Shown piece after piece: positions 14,949-28,700 of a stretch of DNA of 64,000 bases. The stretch spans positions 24,819,388 through 24,883,387 of the forward strand of contig NW_019211459.1 in NCBI RefSeq assembly GCF_002443255.2, given 5' to 3'. The notes under the pieces are model-generated. The model had not been told where the DNA came from, searched no databases, and worked only from the letters and a program-made list of their open reading frames with translations. This stretch comes from Varroa destructor (lineage: Eukaryota > Arthropoda > Arachnida > Mesostigmata > Varroidae). How positions within the stretch are numbered: position 1 is the first letter of the stretch; each line of letters starts with the position of its first letter. A program made the translations under genes and the position numbers.

Positions 14949-17900
14949 TTCTAGCCGAGTCGCTTAACATTAGGTATAGTATTATTCGTACGAGTTTCTG
15001 AAAATGTTGTAGTTGTCTATAAATGTCTAAAAATAGAGAAATATATATCATCTCTTTGTTTAACAAAGGGTCTATAGTGTTCGTCAACGTGGCAGGTAGC
15101 TACGACACTGAAAAACAAGTAAAATTATGTTGAATTTTCTGCATCATAATATCCTACGCAATTTGGTTTAGGCGCACGATCAAACGACCACTCACTTGCC
15201 TGGTGTGTACATGTGTTCAAACATCTGTACAGATATACCTGCATTACACTGCTTTTTACATTTATTATAATCCTTTTTTTATGCTGCTAGGGGGGCTACG
15301 TTAACAAGTTAAGTCAGTCCACAAATAAGACTGGCAATCGTAAATTGTTTGAGCTGGAGAAAAACATATAGCGAGTTGATTGATGAGAAATTTGCATAGT
15401 GAACAATCGAGTGGGTACCCATCCATAAATGGCTTTGAGAGACGCAGTCCTAATTACTCATAAAAGACAGAATTATACCAAAGCCTACCGTAAAAGAGAC
15501 GCCAAATATACTATTAAGAATTAGAAACGAAAACAAAGAAGTCAATAATAGGCTAGCTTAACTCAGCATAAACATTACCCAGAAAGAAACGGTACTTCAG
15601 AATGCAAAGCTTGAAAACTTAAAGATACCGGCAATCTTTTTCAAAAAGGATCCCTTTTGACTTGAGGTCAATCACAAAAAAAACACAGTAGAAATGTAAC
15701 ATCATGAAATCATAGGGCAAACGTAACGCATTGGCAGCCACTAAAACAATTGCAATCAATGACATTGGATCGCCACGCTCTTTAGCAACCGAAATACAGG
15801 TTTGCTTACCTGAATTTCTAAAAATGTCACAGAAAAAAAAATCTAACAATTTGACCAACAAAGAAAATCTAAATCTTGTACGGAACGGTAATTAAACGAC
15901 GGAACACGTGGTCGTCAAATCAGAGGAGACTAAAAACATCCTCAAACGAAACAGATCGTTAGGAAAACAGCATTAGGTCGCTTAGAAGATAATCTACCGC
16001 TGGCTAATAAACGTTTCGGTGATAAATGAATAAACATACTGTCGAGGATAAACAAATGTTTACAATCGAAGCTAATTACGAGACATCAAGAAACACCATT
16101 ATATTGATAAATATATCGAAAATAAAAATGAGAAATAATCATGTACTCTAAACCATAGATGCATTTACGCTAAAACATATGTGTGCGCAATGTGGTGGCA
16201 CCATTGCCCACAAGGCTTGCGTTTAACTTCCTTCTTCAATATGACGCTCCGAATGCAAAAACTCAAGGATTGATACCAGGCAGAACTTAAAATATCGTCG
16301 TCACTGCGATATAATCTGCTTGAATCAAATGTCAACTACTATCGAACACGAAATCAGTCTTGATGTAATTAGAAGTTACTGATCGCTTGTCTGCCGCTCG
16401 AAGAAAACGAAAACAGACACTTATATCGTAGACGTTACAAACAAGGCGACACCGATATGTTATTTAGGTTGAACCTACAGAGGTGACTGTTAGCTATTTT
16501 ATTTGAGGGTGTGATTGTGATCTCTACCTTCCAACATGTCAGCCTTTTAGAAATACTACTATGCTTGACTGTAGTAAATACAATGCAAAAAAGCTAGTGC
16601 ATCAATAGCGTCCAAAAATTTTGAATAGAGCCGCCATAAAATTACCAGACTGAAAGCAATACGTTAAATAAGGCTAGTAACAATGTCAAATTACCGGTAC
16701 CTTTAAGGATGGCGTCGTCAAATCGATCAAAAGCCAATACAATTTTCGGGTAGATCGAGATACTTGATTTTGTTGACGAAAAGTATCGCTAGTTTCTCTG
16801 GATATGAAGAAGCGCTTAATAGTGTTAACAAGCTGACTTCTGATGGACTGAATAATGCGACTAGATAACTTAATTAATAGAAAACATCATTGGCGAGTAA
16901 TACTGTGTTACATAGAATCAAGACAAAAAAACTGCATTGTTTTTGTTTTGACAGTAAGATAGTGCAGTCTTCTGATAGTGCGCGCACCCTAAGCACAAGC
17001 AGCAAACAGAACGAAGTGAAGATTAACCCTATAGAACAAACAAGGCACATTTTCTATTGGCTAAGTATGAGCAAGCTTTTGGTTGAAATTAGGTAAAACA
17101 TGCTTTTTAGCTAGTTTAACATAAATAGAATAATAATAATGACGTTCTCGAAGTCAAGGGTTACAGACGGACAACTAGTCAACATTGAATAAGGTAAGAC
17201 CATTGATGACAAAAGGAAAAAATACCATATGGTCATACTACTGGCTCATATCAGCGTCGTACTCAATAAAAGATGTACGTAGTTGTCTACCTATAGAAGA
17301 GGTCGATAAACATAAATATCTGAATTATGACCTGTTAGATCGATCTCAGATATACCACACATATCGAAAACGTGCAGAAAGCATGAGTCATGTGTTATAA
17401 TATAGACTAGGAAACATGTCGTCAACTGAATTTCAACTAGAGATTTACTAATACCTGGTCCAATCACGCTTTTCAAATCATGTATCTATATTCGGAGCCG
17501 TTAGATTATGTCAGAAGTACCCCCAAAAAAAAAACGCTTGGGAGACGTATTCAGTATACCTTGATTGACTTAGCGATAAACAAAAGGCTTCTGAACATTA
17601 TTCAGTGCACACTAAGATCCAAAATGCCTCGAATAACAAGAAAAAAGTTCGCCTAACGACCCCCTCTTCGCAGTCTGTTGAACTTACAAGGTAACAATAA
17701 CAAAAATATATAGTTCTATTGAATTCAGCAGCGTATAGCTATATAAAACCTAATAACTTATATATTTTACTCTTAAATCATCGCTCAATATATACAGAGA
17801 AACGAGCATTATTTGAGAGATAAGGTCAAATGTATGTGAAGAAATGGCCAAAAAAAAAAAATGGGCGAAGCAGATAGCAACGACGAGGAAAGCCAAAATA

Positions 17901-20900
17901 GGTGATTCTAGTGATACTGTATTTACAGAAAATCTTAAATGTATAAAGTGTGCAATAAAGACAGACTTCTATAAATATATTTATTTGTTTCCGGGTGGTG
18001 TCGTCTCGAACTGGTTGCCGACCGCAGAGTGGGATCTTGACGAATCGGTATCCACTCACTTTTAAGGCAAGATGTTTGCTTGCTTATGGCATAGTATGCC
18101 TAATATACCTGTACACTTTGTGTTTTGCTAAATAAAATTAATTATTTATATGATTTATTATATGTGACAATAAATTACTGATCATTGTTGATCCTTGCGG
18201 TAAGAAAGGATCTAACCTCGAACATATTCTGCTCGGTATTTTGTCTAAATAGCCTGCCGCGTCGACCGACTGATGCGAGGCTGGAAAAGTGGCTTCTTTG
18301 GAAGGAAAAAAAGTTCCACTTTTTATTTATAGAAGAATATCAGACGTAGATACAGAGAGCGTGTGTCGACCTCTACCCATCGTGGTTGACTTTCTACCTT
18401 AGCTATTTAGCTTTAGACATGTTCATAACGTCGTAGAAACTAATGACGTAACAGTGTAAACATTATGTATGATTTGTTATGGAATCCTATGCTTGCGTCT
18501 TACCGTACAAACCATGCATTATATGCCCAATTGTCTCGAAGCGTACGCCCTGTCAGCTGAGAGCGCTAAGTTATTTTTAATTTATATAGAATTTCTTCAT
18601 GCTAATAAAAAAAAATGCAAGCCTGGTAGTGGTAGGTATTTTTATGGAAGAAACCTTCTGATTTGCTCTTTGTTGTTTTCTTCTTTGTATATATGTATGC
18701 CATTGATTCACTCGAACATGCTATTCACTGGGTCTTTTTCCATCGCAGCGTCATCCTGAGAGGAGACGCACTACGCTTTTTGCCAGCATAATGCCTTACG
18801 CTTGTCACTGTCTACTTAAGGGGTAAACATACTGTACATCTTTGGCCAAGCCTAACGAGAAATACTAGCGCTAGTACAGAATAGACACGAATAGTGACAC
18901 AGAATAGAACAGGCAGCCATGACACGTAAAGTAAAACATATACAATCTACTAATAAAAATACAACGACGACAAATCTGACGATATTCTATAGCGGGAGTC
19001 TTATAACCCACCAACATTGTCAGCAGTAAAGTTGAAAAAGACAGGCTCGAATCGCACTACGTTTATAATTTTCGCTCGTATTTAAATGCTAAAGTCGTTT
19101 CAGGACAATCGAGAGGAGAAAATATCCTAGAGCATTCGTACTTCTAAAAGGAAATTTCGTAATCTGACCGCTGTTGTATTGGACTATTTCATCCCTTTGT
19201 CGTGTCTATATTGCTGTTGTGATCTATTGTGTGACGTATTGTCCGGCCTAAAAGTCGGCTAACGTAAAACTCTCAATGCGCCTGTAACGCTTTGCAGGAC
19301 ATGTGGCACGTTGGTCACATTTGCAAGGAGTCACTGATATATTTACCGACTTCACAGTGACCGAGGCCAGCATCCATGATTCAGTTAACTCCGCAAGTTT
19401 CTCAGGTCCGTCTTTGGGACTAGCTACCTAGTTTGGCTAAGGACTGTTGACATTATTGGTGGCTGCCGCTGACTGAAAATAAACATTTCTGTGAGTGCTG
19501 GTTGAAATTAAGAAGAAACTTATCGGTTCAAGTGACCGAGGAGATATAATCCCAGTTCTACACACTGCTACGGCTTCTTAGCGCCCTCGTGCGCCGAGGG
19601 CAAGCCTTTTTGGAAATAATGAAATTTAAAAGGAAGCTAAAATGAGGCACTGTCAAGTGAACATGACAGGACTACGATCAGTACAAACAAGTAACCATAC
19701 GGGTATCGAAACATGATCTAGTACAAGCTATCTAAGCCGAATAGCAGGTACGTATTGCTACCGAACATAGACAATAATCTCTGTGTATTCAAACAAAAGA
19801 GAGCCCTTTGATCTGGCGGAATTTATCTAAATTACCGATCATACGAAGATATGCGGTCGTGTGAAGTCCAATAGGTTCAGACGTTGTCCTCTGAAGAGGT
19901 CTGTTATAAAAATGCACTTGTCTTGCAGGTTTACGATACAAGTCGAATAGGTAGTTGTCTTTAAAACGTCTTCGACGTGCAGATCAGACATGGTCGATTG
20001 TCTATAATCCATTTCTGACACACCCTTGTATCAAACCGAAAACCGTTCACTGCGTTTTGTACTAGATCGCAACAGATTCACTATAGGCCCTCCAACAGAC
20101 GCAGTATTGAGTAATCGATTATGATGATAGGCTTCGGATTACCCCTGTTACCGATGCTTGATGGTCTATTTAAGCAGGCTGAGAAGACGACCAATGGATA
20201 CCAGAAGACTGTCACTAGAACCTGCGGATGGTGAGCAGACCTTCCCTTCAGAGAATGTCCCCAATAGAGATCTGCATAGTCTTAAGACATTGTTCTGTAA
20301 TATTGCCAATCCCAGCTTGACAACAAACTTGTTTCTGCAAGCAAGTTGGAACTTGGAGTTACTCAAGCACAGAGACGAAGCCGGCTTGTACAAATTTAGG
20401 TGCTAATGAAACGTGTGACCTGCTACGCTCCAATGCTGTAAAATTTCCTCTAAAAATACGACAACATTTCAATATATATCTGCAAGCAGTCGCATTTAGA
20501 CAAATTGTTCCCGTGCCGCAAATTCATTACAGCCAAACACACCGATGAATACTAGAACATTTGTGCCTTTCATTTATAACTTACCAGTTGTTTTAGCGTG
20601 CGGCCGTAGAGTTGCGGAACGGTTCGCTAAATACGATCTTGTGTTCACATTGGAAATGGAAAATGAAAAGTTTGATTTCTCTTAGAAGTTCACAGTACAT
20701 TTTACTTATTGAGGCCGGATGTAACGTTGTATATTCTGTTTACGCTTTATACTTTTGTTAGGTTCCGTATTGAAAAATTGAATTCATTGATCCTAGCTAT
20801 GCACCTATGAAAACAGTACGTGTTAGATTATTCCTACAGCCTTATATGTGAAGTGGCAACGCTTTTGGGGTACTCTACCGTTTTAAATATTTTAGTTTGA

Positions 20901-21457
20901 AATTCTAATTAGTGATCTGGGTCACTGACTCTGTCTGATAGCCTATGGCTAGTTCGGACCTACTACAATAGATACTGTAATTAGTACAGTCTAGCCATTA
21001 GTTTTGCCTATATTTTTGTGCTGTCTGTGAACCTATCTGGGTCGGCTCCACAGACACACCCACCATGCCCCTTACAAAAAATTTGACAATCATTTTATCA
21101 GATTTTCATGAAGCTAGGCAAAATTGGTCATCGTTGTTTGTTGTTAGCAGACGTTGACGGTCGCTTCCATCGAGCATTAAGTAGACCCGAAATGAAGCTT
21201 TATTTCCCTGGAGAAGAATTCACCTCGTCTAATCCCGTCTAAAAACATATGCTACAGCTTCTGAAGATGGCCATCAGACAAATGAAATATAGCATCGTGG
21301 ATACGCAGAGGGCACACCGGACGAGTGAGTCTGCTTTGCAGTCACCTATAATATTGAAAATTGTTATTTAGAACGGGTCGACGAGGGGTCGCCTCGTTGC
21401 CAACAGACGCTAAACGTTGACGTCAAAGATTAGCACATTGCTGTTGATACAGTGTGT

Positions 21458-21480
21458 GTGGTAGAGCCTTCCTCTACCAC
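21458..21480. repeat. 9-bp perfect hairpin with 5-base loop
   Basis: GTGGTAGAG, loop CCTTC, then CTCTACCAC. Confidence 0.7.
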
Positions 21481-21801
21481 TCGGCAGTGTTATTAAAATT
21501 GTTTACACTACCAGCGTCAGGAGCAGCATAGCCGTGTGTATTTATCATCGATCATTTGTTGCCATCGTGTATGGTGGCCGCATATGAGTGATGCTAATAC
21601 TTCATAAATGTGAAACCCCCGATTTCCTATCAATAACTCCTCGAACCTTAAATATGCGGGTGCCTGCCTAGACATATTTACAACAGGATCAACTTCAATC
21701 GTAAAACTTCGTTTTTTGGTGATTCGATCAGATTGAGTTAATGTACGTATATAGAAACAGCAATAAAAACAGACGTGGCTTGCAGCGGGCGAAAATAGTA
21801 C

Positions 21802-21802
<1 letters not shown>

Positions 21803-21840
<38 letters not shown>
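21803..21840. repeat. (TA)n microsatellite
   Basis: About eighteen TA units in perfect tandem. Confidence 0.95.
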
Positions 21841-21842
<2 letters not shown>

Positions 21843-22161
21843 AAAGGGTTTGGCATCAAATGATCGAGAGTCTGTCGCAATTTAAGACGACAGGTTATGC
21901 GAACCGTGCTTGCAAGATGTGCACAGGATGATCAGTTTTTGGGGATGATTGCGTGAAGTGATGAAGCTACATCCAAACTAAAGGGTATCATTTAGGCGAA
22001 TGAAGAGGCCCCTTAGAATGCAATGCTTGTTTCTAAAGCCTGACGACAATGGACCTTCTTGGATGGGAGATACTTTAGGTATAAAGTCTATGCTTGATCT
22101 CACTGGAAGACCTAGAACTAGCAGTCGAACAAAAGTACGTCATGACACCAAATGAATCCTT

Positions 22162-22184
22162 TATATATATATATATATATATAT
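22162..22184. repeat. (TA)n microsatellite
   Basis: About eleven TA units. Confidence 0.9.
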
Positions 22185-23815
22185 TTGTATATAAATAGTA
22201 CATCTTTATCAACCAGCTTTTATTGACTAGTAGTGGAAGAAATTTGAATATCTGCGATAGGAGAAGGTCGCATAAATTGTAATGTATATTTTTTCTAATT
22301 TAAGCGTTAATTATATGTAAATAAAAATTTAAAGTAGCTTAATTCAAGTTGTGCACACATTTTCGGTGCTGACTGAACGATGAGGATAGTGTGCGTCCCA
22401 ACACTTGGTGTTCAGGTAAACATTTGCGTACCGCGCTGAATGGCTATTGGCTGACATTTAAATGGTTTGTCACACAATCTCTTCAAGCATCCTGTGTACG
22501 TGGTCTTGTCGATCAGATTGCGGTAAATTGCTATAGGTTTGTTTGCAAATCTTAGGACGCGTTGTGGTCTAGGTCCGAATCTGGCCATAGACACACTTCG
22601 TTTCGTGCTGGGAGCCTAATGGTAATATGGGAGGTTAACTAAACTCGGAACACAGAGGTATTCCCTGCACGGCACTTTGATACTACTTCAATGAAGCATG
22701 CATAAGTGAACGAATTTCTTCGGGCTCACTCCAATGCAGCGCACCAATCGAATCCTTACTAAGGCATATTGGAATTAAGGAGCTTCAGCTCTAATGGATA
22801 ACTTGATGCTATGGAAAAACATCGTTATTAATACTCGAAATCTTTTGTCACGAGATCAATAATTCAATCTATGGCAGCGTTCACATTGGATCGGGAGGAG
22901 CACGTGTCACTGGCTGCAATGTGGCGCCGCAGTATAATTACTGTTAACTTCCAGAGCGGAAAAGGAATACTTTTGTTTTCTATATTTATTATATATACCA
23001 GTAACTGAGATAGCACGCTATTTTCAGTATTCATTAATTAATCAGGTTAGCTATGATGTTAACCGACAGCTGTGATATACGTGCGTTTGTTGTTGTATTT
23101 GGGGTACTGGAAAGCCCCTTTAGGACATGTCACGAAAGGCAGACCGCCATCATTTCAGTACACGTTACGCGTGTTTTAATTCTTAAGCAAAACCCTAACG
23201 TTTGTGATGGATTAAAAATTTACCTTCTTTTAAGGTGCTTTTATTTTTGGTTTTTTTTTTCTTTTGTCGAAGCGTCATATCTCTACGCCAAGGTTTTGGT
23301 CTTTGTCATAATTAGTTCGTAACGGTTGGCTTATTCAGTTTACTACGCATGTTTTAGCACTGGCGGACGCTATGCGAAATATATTAGATTACGTGGTCGT
23401 CATAAATGCTAGCTCGGTTGTTTACAGATTCTTTCAAGTTCCTCTAAAATGGATCAAAGCATACTTTTTAGATGAATCTAATTGAGTCTTACTATTATGA
23501 AGCTGCAAACTTTCTAAATTCGCTTCGTTATTATGTTTTTATCTGTGTAGTTATGGTCAACATTCTAGACAGTTACTTCGCTGTGACGCTCGCTTCCCGA
23601 GCGGTTCAATCAGCCAGATCGATCGTCTCTATATTGATACTGTTATTATTCTCTGAGCGGCGTCCTGCCAGGCGCTATAGCCTAATTCTATTTCGCTGCG
23701 TAGCTTTTATTGTTTCAATTGTTGATTGCTTTGTGATTTCAACAACGATTCACTCTCCTTGTTTTTGCTGCAGTCGCTTACTATCTAAACAGTCGGCATT
23801 GACATCATTAAAATG

Positions 23816-23833
23816 AGCAGCAGCAGCAGCAGC
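23816..23833. repeat. (AGC)6 repeat after an ATG
   Basis: Six AGC units directly after an ATG at 23814 in good context (TAAAATGAGC). They would encode polyserine at the start of a 34-codon frame ending at TAG. Confidence 0.85.
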
Positions 23834-24363
23834 GGGAGGAAACGACTAAGAAAGATGGCCTGCTCTGCCCTGTCCTCATGTGATCTGGCCTATCCTGATC
23901 TGGCAACGCATGCATAGACCGTGAACGACCTCTGCCTCTACTGTACAGCCACCAACAGACCACAGGTTCAGGCCTCTAACCACACTGCACACCCATCATC
24001 ATCATCATCACCAGACCGCATCATCGCCTTCCGCAGATGTATGTATGGGCGGGGTCATTTTTTTGCCGTTGCGCCACCGCTTCCGGCAGCGACACCAGCG
24101 CCTCCAGTGGCTGCGGCCATGCCTTATTTTTCGCTGCCTTTCTTTTCCTTCTTTCTGCCGTATTGTGTCTCTCGACTACTACAGCCGCGAGCGACTGGCG
24201 ACTGGCGGCCGCTGGAGTTGGCGCCGCCTTTGCCTCGGCCGCGGAGCCGCCACGACGCGTTATGCCTCTCCCACCAGCGTTCGCAGGCGCCTTCTTGACC
24301 GCCCTTTTGACGCCTGCCAGCGACAATGATGACGACGGCATCGATGTCGGAGGCGATACCAGT

Positions 24364-24364
<1 letters not shown>

Positions 24365-24397
<33 letters not shown>
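24365..24397. repeat. (CAG)11 trinucleotide repeat
   Basis: Eleven perfect CAG units lie in a GC-rich block. In one plus frame they encode polyglutamine inside an ATG-started frame at 24326-24523 with a good initiation context (GACAATGATG). In another plus frame they encode polyalanine inside an ATG-started frame at 24037-24441. Which frame is used, if any, cannot be decided. Confidence 0.9.
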
Positions 24398-24399
<2 letters not shown>

Positions 24400-25027
24400 T
24401 CGCTCCACCAAGGAGCTCCAACATCGAGTTGTAGCAGTTAGAGGGCGATGGCAGATTCCGTTTTCTACCATAACTGCTGCTGAAGCCTGTTACGTTACCT
24501 GGTTTAGCCTGGTTTATGCCTGACCAGGCACTAATTCGCTGTGCGCCATCAATAACAACGACGAAGTCAATGGTAAGCCGTGGAGCTGATTATTTCGATC
24601 GGAGGAGAGCAATAGACTTCGCATTCTGCTAGGAGGCGTATTCACGCTCCAGTAGTGCACGGCGATAGCTAACTGACCCGCTGCACGTACTAAACACTCT
24701 AATGGCTTTAACATGCGTGATGATGAAAGCTATGATCTTGTCGATTCAAGATATTGTAGATGATGCACGTTTCGTGCGAGCGTCGCCGTCTCTTGTTCGT
24801 TTATTAGCTAGCCTTAATCACATGTGCATAGCACGATGTAGGGTCATCACGTTCTCTCGGTCTTTCGATGGCTGTCTTTGTTCACGTCGTCTCCCAACTG
24901 ACGCTCGTATAGACTACCAATGACGTAATAGAACATTCCGTGCGACGAAGCTAACACTTGTAGTGCTTTATTAGAATTATTACTATCTCTACAGCATATC
25001 CATACACGCCAATAGGGCAACGTAGGA

Positions 25028-25046
25028 GAGAGAGAGAGGGAGAGCG
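25028..25046. repeat. (GA)n tract
   Basis: Short purine tract of GA units with one GGG interruption, in the GC-rich block. GA tracts can bind GAGA-type factors in arthropods, but that role is inference only. Confidence 0.8.
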
Positions 25047-25228
25047 ATGAAGCTCCGTCACCGCCAACGGTTCAGTGTTACTAACACCTCAATAGTATAC
25101 CAGCTCAAGTGTGGCAGCTGGACCGGGGCGCAGCAGTAGTCAACGATATCAGTTGTAGAAACAAAATCGCAGTAACTTCGCCTTCGCTATTCTGGCTGTC
25201 CGTCAGGCGCTCGACGACGCCACCGCCC

Positions 25229-25246
25229 GCTCGCTCGCTCGCTCGC
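25229..25246. repeat. (GCTC)n tract
   Basis: Four to five tandem GCTC units within the GC-rich block. Confidence 0.85.
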
Positions 25247-25799
25247 TGCTGCGACCGCTGCCGGAGCGAATTTCTCCCTTACTTATGACGACGTCAAGTT
25301 GCACAGCCGACGCTAGTACGCTGGTAGCAGTAACCTGGACAGTAGCCGTCGGATTGTGCTGGCGAACACTGGGGTGGATGCTGTGACGGTGGCTATTGAT
25401 ACGCTGGTGTGCGTCGCCCAAACTGGCTGCCTCTCCCGTTCTCTTCGGCGCTACTAGAGTCGCCGCTGCTACTTCTTCAGTTCACCCTGTGGCTGACTCG
25501 AGCGCTGGCGGAGCAGCGGTCGCGACTTTGACGATGGTGCTGCTGGCAGATAGACGCCGGCGCCACTGCTGTTGTTGCCGCTCATGGAGCAGGAGTCCAT
25601 TCTGCCAGTACTCGACCTCGAAGCGACTGCGCTGTGCTCACTAGGACACGGTACGGAAAAGGTGCATCGCTGCTGAGTGAATGGTTGCTGGCAACTGACG
25701 AACGACAGTGATCCGATCGGTGACAACGGCTCGTTCAAGTGAAGGGAGGCTCATAAAGTGTACGGCGCTGAGAAGCTAGCCGGAGACCTTAAGCTTAAG

Positions 25800-28700
25800 C
25801 AGTAAGTGTTGTAGTCATACCTAAATGTAAATGATGTCAGGTCGATGAGTCAGGAGGCTCCGCTAAAAGGTGCAAGACAATGTTTATCAAGCCATCTATG
25901 TTCGCCGTAGAAGACTACGCCAACTAGAACAACAATAGCAATTTGCGTCTCTCAAGCCACCTCTATGTGCTAGACATTCCAAAAACGCTGACGGTTGCTG
26001 CGTCCTTCTTGCAGCAAGACCCCCCACCCCCTACAAGCATCGTTTACCCTTCATAGGCTGATGGGACTGCGCGCCTCAGACCAGCGTGACGTGATGCCAC
26101 CGCCAGATGATGCTGCACCTCCGCTTCGCATCCGTTTTATTGTCAGCTCGTTACTCATAACTTCGCCAGATCGTAAAGATGTGATAATCCTTATGCCCAA
26201 CGTGGAGATCGCGCACCTTCTAACGAAGAGGAAGAATGACGAACGAACGAACGAAAGAAAACGCGTCGGAACTGGACGGTTTATGTTTTGTCGCAACGAG
26301 TATACAAGCTTAAGTGTTGACAAAGCAGATCGGACCTAACGCAATTACGCGGTTGAGCATGAAGGAACAAGAAGCACAACACCATGAGTCACTATTAGAA
26401 ATCCGTCTAGCAACAGGGAGTGTCTCGCACGCTTTGATCGGTAAGTGCTTTCTGAAGGTAAATACAATGGAACCAATGGCCACTGGTCACAACCGCGGCA
26501 ACATTTCACGACGACGCCAATCGGCCGATCGGGTGAGTCAAAACAATCGGTTAGCCCAAAAGCGTGCTTACTTGCCCACGTAATAATGTCACTCGACCCG
26601 CACTCGTGATTGATCACAGATATCAAACTACACGGCAGATCTTTGTCGGTGCGCCAAAAGACTATATGAAATTGTCATCGATCCAGATCAATCAGGTATG
26701 TGCATGTGCCGGCTTGTAACGAAACAACTGTGCATCAATGCGGAGTTTCCTGTCTGATACTTAGACAAAAGTGAGGTTGTGTGTTCACACATGAATAGGT
26801 CCCGCACGAATTGGACCAATGAAAAAAGAGCACTGATAAACATGGCGCAATACTACGTCTTGATATGCACACCCGTTTCGATGCGCCTTTCCGAGACTGC
26901 GAGCGTCCAGATCGCGTTGGTGAAATCTGTCATTTCTCGAGGCACCTTATGCTACTATTCCGAAACACAGACGAATTCTAAAGTATTCGGGAGTGCTTTC
27001 GCTCATACCCTTCAGAGGGATTGATATTGAGCTCAACAAGCGCCACCTACTACTGTGAGCTGTCCAACTTCATTGACTCAAATATATATCATCGTTCTCT
27101 CTTGACAGCTTATTATAAAACAAAGCAAATTCCATAAATGTTCAAATATGAGAATAAATATAAGAATCTTCCATGTGCTGTTTGCTCTGCTTATACGAGC
27201 CCCGTCTCTGACAGGTCGCTCGGTAGAGACAGGCACAGGTGCGGGATTGCGCTGAACAACTTCGCGCGGATCTATGTACGTTCCTGTAGCGTCCCGTGTA
27301 CAGAAGCGCATCTAGCAGGTTGCTGATCGAGCGGCAATCAGTACGTCATTCACAGCGTTCCATTAAATAGGCGGCCGTTCGGTGGCATCGGCAACTGCAC
27401 CAGTTCGAATTTCTGCTATCGTATCTAGCATTGATTTGGCTGTCGTTTCCCGTATGGTCTCGACATCCCGAACGGGGCATTTATCGACACGACCCGATCT
27501 TCAGCCCACCGCTACCACTTAGAGTGAAGCTATCGCGAGCCCCACTGTGGGTCGGTGTCCTGGCGCTTGTGCGGCAGATCAGCGAACGCTGGCTCGCTAA
27601 TCATACTCTGTTCCTTTGATTCGCTCGGTCCATCCACCGGCGGCCGTGCACAGAGTTAATGATAAAAAGGTCAGAAGCAAGAGCAACAAGAAAACAGTTG
27701 GGGCAATTGAAATGGTGAAAACAATTTAATGGCAGCGCAGATCGTATGGAGCAACGATTGCGGGCGGTAACAACCAGAGCAGTAATATAAAAGTCTAAAG
27801 TTCGGAATGAATTAGTCACGAAGGCTAAGCTTCTGTCAGCTTTGTGTAGTGTACCGTATAGAATGGATTTAGACGCACTGACCTCGTTGTGGCAGGACCC
27901 GTTGTCGAATAAACATTTGGCCAAGCCTTATACTGCCTGAAATCAAACTGACTGCAACGAATTATCACAGCATACCACTGTTAGATTAGAAACAAGTGTA
28001 TGATCAGGGAAGTCATTGGCGTTGTATTTGACGTACGCTTGTTGGACAGAGAGTTGGTCGTCCCCTTAGTTATGGCAGCGTGGTCTAACGTCGGGGGCTT
28101 TCAGTGAAGGCAAGTTGGCGGACGCTTTTGTCATCTTTGAAGCCGACCAGAGATACCCATACAAAGCCGCTTCGTATAAAACACCACCGGAAACGCAGGT
28201 CGCATACATTTCGCATGTTCTGATCTTAAAATTACGTCATCTCGTAATGATCTTTATTTATTAACTTTTCCGTCTGTGTCAATAAGAATAGACAAACACA
28301 ATAGCCAATATTTACCTACATATGGTGCCATAAATTTACAGGAACACCAAAGCAACGAATGCTCCTGAATCAAACTAAAAGCTAGAAGAATAGATTCATT
28401 CATCCAATGATTCAACAAATACGGTTGGGTTGAGGCGGTTTGCTACGTTCCAGTTTTCTTGAGTCTCAGTAACTATGCAATGAGAACGACTATGCTACTA
28501 TAGTGAAGTCTACGTATGACCGAGTCCCTTAAACCACGCCGCTGTCTATTTTGCGGTTTGAGGCGTAAACGTATTTACGATTACAAGATTCGTTTTGTCC
28601 GTATGATCTTCTTTTTTTTTGAAGCTTAGGCATTCAATTACTTGAATCATATTGTTGTGATGATTGTTATGACTATTACTATTCTTAACGGCACAATATC

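Larger units (their letters stand above)
1031..23800. other. AT-rich tract without a supported gene
   Basis: No frame here exceeds what chance predicts, and no RNA gene or intact transposon was recognised. It holds several microsatellites, listed separately, and a few isolated splice-like motifs. Minus-strand donors CAG|GTAAGG at 13191 and CAG|GTAAGC at 15810 are the strongest, but no exon can be assigned. Probably intergenic or long intron. Confidence 0.6.
23810..25760. other. GC-rich block resembling a 5' exon or promoter region
   Basis: GC content and CpG rise sharply compared with the AT-rich flanks. The block contains (AGC)n at 23816-23833 just after an ATG in good context (23814), a (CAG)11 tract, a GA tract and a (CGCT)n tract. 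A minus-strand ATG at 25600 in good context opens a 43-codon Ser-rich frame ending at 25469. A donor-like GCA|GTAAGT follows the block near 25805. No protein family was recognised and open frames occur on both strands. Best read as a transcription-start region or long first exon of an unidentified gene. Confidence 0.3.
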
